DNA from: a virus
Virus record (IMG/VR): IMGVR_UViG_3300034374_000467
Coordinates: 1 to 32,131 of that record
Length of the DNA: 32,131 bases
Reading direction: 5' to 3' (one strand)
Shown: positions 30,185 through 32,131 of the stretch, piece after piece
How the letters are laid out: each line of letters starts with the position of its first letter
Numbering within the stretch: position 1 is the first letter of the stretch
The notes under the pieces: generated by a model
Databases searched by the model: none
The model's input: the letters and a program-made list of their open reading frames with translations, nothing else
Told to the model about the DNA's origin: nothing
Program-made: the position numbers and the translations under genes

Positions 30185-30235
30185 TTTTACATTTTTTGTA
30201 AAACTAACTAAAATATCACGATTTTACAAGTAAAA
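30185..30235 (-). promoter_or_regulatory. Early promoter with two palindromic operators
   Basis: TTTTACA-ttttt-TGTAAAA (30185-30203) and TTTTAC-aa-GTAAAA (30222-30235) are inverted repeats with centres about 34 bp apart. On the minus strand a TTG (30227-30229), a 20-nt spacer and TAGTTTTA (30199-30206, one mismatch to TAnnTTTG) form a plausible promoter. The first palindrome overlaps the -7 region and the second the -33 TTG, so bound regulator would block it. Confidence 0.6.
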
Positions 30236-30276
30236 AAACCTCTCCCCAGCCAGAAAATTTCTAGTCAGAGAGAGGT
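30232..30276 (-). terminator. Terminator after the tail protein gene
   Basis: On the minus strand ACCTCTC (30270-30276) pairs with GAGAGGT (30238-30244); the 25-nt interior contains AGAAATTTTCT, which can form an inner stem. TTTTTTT follows. It lies between the tail protein stop (30304) and the early promoter, which it partly overlaps. Confidence 0.65.
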
Positions 30277-30303
30277 AGCAAACAAGGGAAAGCAAAGTAT
30301 TAT

Positions 30304-32130
30304 CTAAGGTAGTAGATCAAAGTCACCCTCTTTGACCACTTTCATATTTACATTATCAGCCTGATTAGGCAAATGAAACTCGATATCATATACGCCAGAT
30401 TTAGCGCTGTATTTTAGTCTGTCGATCATACCTCCTACCAGAGTCTGATAGTTATTAAAATTGATCCAGATCTTATGATATGGATAGATCAGATCTGTCA
30501 CACCATCCAGCATCTTACAGCTGAGTGAGTATCTCTTTAAATGCGTTCTATTGTCATTTAGGATAGACTGTGCATGGATATTATTGATCGAGTGATACTC
30601 TAGTCCAGTCCCAGATGTGTCAAATATTCTAGGCGTTCTATGCTGTATACCCATAAATCCAAATACAGAGGTATAAAAAGGAGCAAAAAACTCTATTGAT
30701 TTTGTAGACTGTTTTCTATTTGTTCCTATGACACTGTGCACTGTATTGCGATCTACATCAGTTTGACCTTGTGTAGCATATCGATCCAGCACTACTCTGT
30801 CAATGAAAAATACACTATTAGCCTGTGCATTAGTGATCTTTGGTTTATAGATGATAATTCTATAGCGCTGCTTTTTAAGCTGTGCAGATCCAGAGGTATC
30901 AGCTGGAGCTGTTATTGTTTTAGTCAGCGTTTGCCATTGATTGTTTTCTGATCCAGTAAAGGTATCAGAGTGTACTACCACACTAGACTCATTAGTATAA
31001 GTCACCCATGCAGATCCTGACCAGTACTGTTTAAATACTCCACCACCCTGATCATACTCTCGCATAAGCGCATACCAGATAGTGATATCAGAAGTGTCAG
31101 AAACGCCATCAGATTTATGATAGAAATTAATGCTCAGATAGCTATTATCTACCAGATAGTATTGCATGTCTCCAGCAAAGCCAGAGTCATAGATCTTATC
31201 AGTAGAAAATGTAGGAGTTCCAGTAGTGATCCATGACTGAGTCTTGATCGAGTAATTTCCAGACAGTACTCTGGACTGATTGATGTAGTCAGTATACCTA
31301 GCAGATGTATTGATATAATCGCTGTAGTAGGTATTATTAAAAAGCACCCCATTGATTTTAAGCTCAAAGGATGGATCATTATTTAGATTATTTGCAAAGA
31401 TCTCTAGCTCACCCAGATCTCTAAATGTAGGAGTGTATTTATTCACCTTGACATTTACACTCACTCGATCTACTGGCGTTTCATATCTGACAGTGAGATC
31501 ATTCTTTAACGCCTTAAATTGATCTGGTACGATCTTTAAGATGTTTACTGTCTGGCTGCTATCATAAACTCCCTGAGATGTGTACTCCTCAAATACCACC
31601 TCAGACTCTCCAGTAGACTCTATATTTAAATGCTCATGATTACTATATCCTGATGTCAGTGTACCAGCCTCGATAGCATCATCTGTAGCTTTATGAGTGT
31701 ACAGTGCATTGGGGATCATGTACCATTTACCATCAGCATAAAACAGTCGAGCATTAAACGCCTTTAAGGTATTGACCAGATAGTCATAAGCATTATCAGC
31801 GATCAGATCAAAGCCACCAGTATAAGTAAATGCATGCTGGATCTTATGTAGGTACTCCCAGTCTCCAGTAGGCGTAAATCCAAATCTATAGTCTAAGATC
31901 TCAATAGGCTGATTTACTTTAAATCCCATCCCATAAGGTAAAAATCCTAAGATATTAGCTAGATATGCTATACTAGTAGCTTTTGGAGATACAATAGCAG
32001 TACCATCTACAGTGCTGATGTTTTTTAAACTGGTCAGCAGATCTGTAGCTATGAGCTGATACTTCTGAGGAGTGCTGGATATGTTTTCTTTGTATTCTGC
32101 ATTGGACAAAAATCCTCTCCAGTAGACATC
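30304..32130 (-). CDS. Tail/baseplate protein with carbohydrate-binding-like domain (partial)
   Basis: At least 608 codons in frame, open at the right edge, so the N-terminus is missing; a TTG at 32109 is not a real start. The first part has YWRGFLSN, TPQKYQLIATDLLTSLKNI and FIYADGKWY-like segments resembling Bacteroidota phage tail-tip proteins. Inserted at about 243-445 (counting from 32109) is a jelly-roll with the CBM4/9 pattern: NDPSFELKING, SGNYSIKTQSW, YLSINFYHKSDG, NNQWQTLTKTITAPADTSG, RYRIIIYKP, VFFIDRVVLDRYAT. The last part returns to the tail fold (VIGTNRKQSTKSIEFFAPFYTSVFGFMGIQHRT). It may bind surface sugars at the tail tip. Confidence 0.72.
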   Translation of the reverse strand, partial: DVYWRGFLSNAEYKENISSTPQKYQLIATDLLTSLKNISTVDGTAIVSPKATSIAYLANILGFLPYGMGFKVNQPIEILDYRFGFTPTGDWEYLHKIQHAFTYTGGFDLIADNAYDYLVNTLKAFNARLFYADGKWYMIPNALYTHKATDDAIEAGTLTSGYSNHEHLNIESTGESEVVFEEYTSQGVYDSSQTVNILKIVPDQFKALKNDLTVRYETPVDRVSVNVKVNKYTPTFRDLGELEIFANNLNNDPSFELKINGVLFNNTYYSDYINTSARYTDYINQSRVLSGNYSIKTQSWITTGTPTFSTDKIYDSGFAGDMQYYLVDNSYLSINFYHKSDGVSDTSDITIWYALMREYDQGGGVFKQYWSGSAWVTYTNESSVVVHSDTFTGSENNQWQTLTKTITAPADTSGSAQLKKQRYRIIIYKPKITNAQANSVFFIDRVVLDRYATQGQTDVDRNTVHSVIGTNRKQSTKSIEFFAPFYTSVFGFMGIQHRTPRIFDTSGTGLEYHSINNIHAQSILNDNRTHLKRYSLSCKMLDGVTDLIYPYHKIWINFNNYQTLVGGMIDRLKYSAKSGVYDIEFHLPNQADNVNMKVVKEGDFDLLP

Positions 32131-32131
32131 C

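Noticed and set aside
30304-32109. Complete tail gene starting at TTG 32109
   Set aside because: The frame continues upstream to the window edge with protein-like sequence (DVYWRGF), so the gene is truncated and the TTG is internal.
1-32131. Direct circular joining of position 32131 to position 1
   Set aside because: The tape measure would be cut at about 326 residues and the tail-tip gene would lack its N-terminus; sequence between them must be missing.
1-32131. Integrase, excisionase or attachment site
   Set aside because: No protein with tyrosine or serine recombinase motifs and no tRNA-like sequence is visible; temperate lifestyle cannot be claimed from this window.

Overview
The window is a 32.1 kb piece of a tailed double-stranded DNA phage with siphovirus gene content, most probably infecting a Bacteroidota (flavobacteria-like) host. 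Evidence for a siphovirus: an HK97-type terminase, portal, protease and capsid set, a DUF3168 tail terminator, a TP901-like tail tube, a frameshifted tail chaperone and a tape measure. Evidence for the host: eleven matches to the Bacteroidota -7 promoter motif TAnnTTTG, almost all directly upstream of start codons; few recognisable Shine-Dalgarno sequences; AT-rich DNA; and a membrane zincin resembling a protein family I associate with Bacteroidota. No integrase, tRNA, rRNA, CRISPR array or insertion sequence was seen. Both ends lie inside tail genes, so this is part of a larger genome.

Almost everything is read on the minus strand, so biological order runs from high to low coordinates. 32130-30304 is a tail or baseplate protein carrying a carbohydrate-binding-like insert, closed by a terminator. 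30183-24571 is the early and replication block: a small HTH regulator behind palindromic operator-like sites, a single-strand annealing protein, an SSB-like protein, a RecE-like exonuclease, a VRR-NUC nuclease, an HTH initiator with three iterons inside its gene, a second small nuclease, a primase-helicase and small unknowns. After another terminator, 24457-17376 is the packaging and head block: small and large terminase, portal with an extra C-terminal domain, MuF minor head protein fused to a zincin, prohead protease and major capsid protein.

The head order is then interrupted (about 17375-15477) by an accessory island. It has three small genes on the plus strand and, divergently, a zinc-ribbon peptide, an unknown and a PD-(D/E)XK nuclease. 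The island has its own promoters, terminators and an unusual hairpin exactly filling one intergenic gap. Below it come the connector genes (15459-13616), endolysin and holin (13619-12722), and four receptor-binding or fibre proteins plus a further unknown beta-rich protein (12688-3998), including a 1903-residue fibre ending in a self-cleaving S74 chaperone. 3969-2953 holds small proteins and a membrane zincin. After a terminator come a membrane coiled-coil protein coupled to a thioredoxin-fold protein without its cysteines, the tail tube, the chaperone pair made by a lambda-type -1 frameshift (GGGAAAG), and the start of the tape measure.

The most notable signals are the iteron-like origin inside the initiator gene, the MuF-zincin fusion, the hairpin-guarded nuclease in the accessory island, the two metallopeptidase-like proteins, the cysteine-free thioredoxin fold and the phage-wide set of Bacteroidota promoters. 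All family assignments were made by reading the translated sequence, without database searches.
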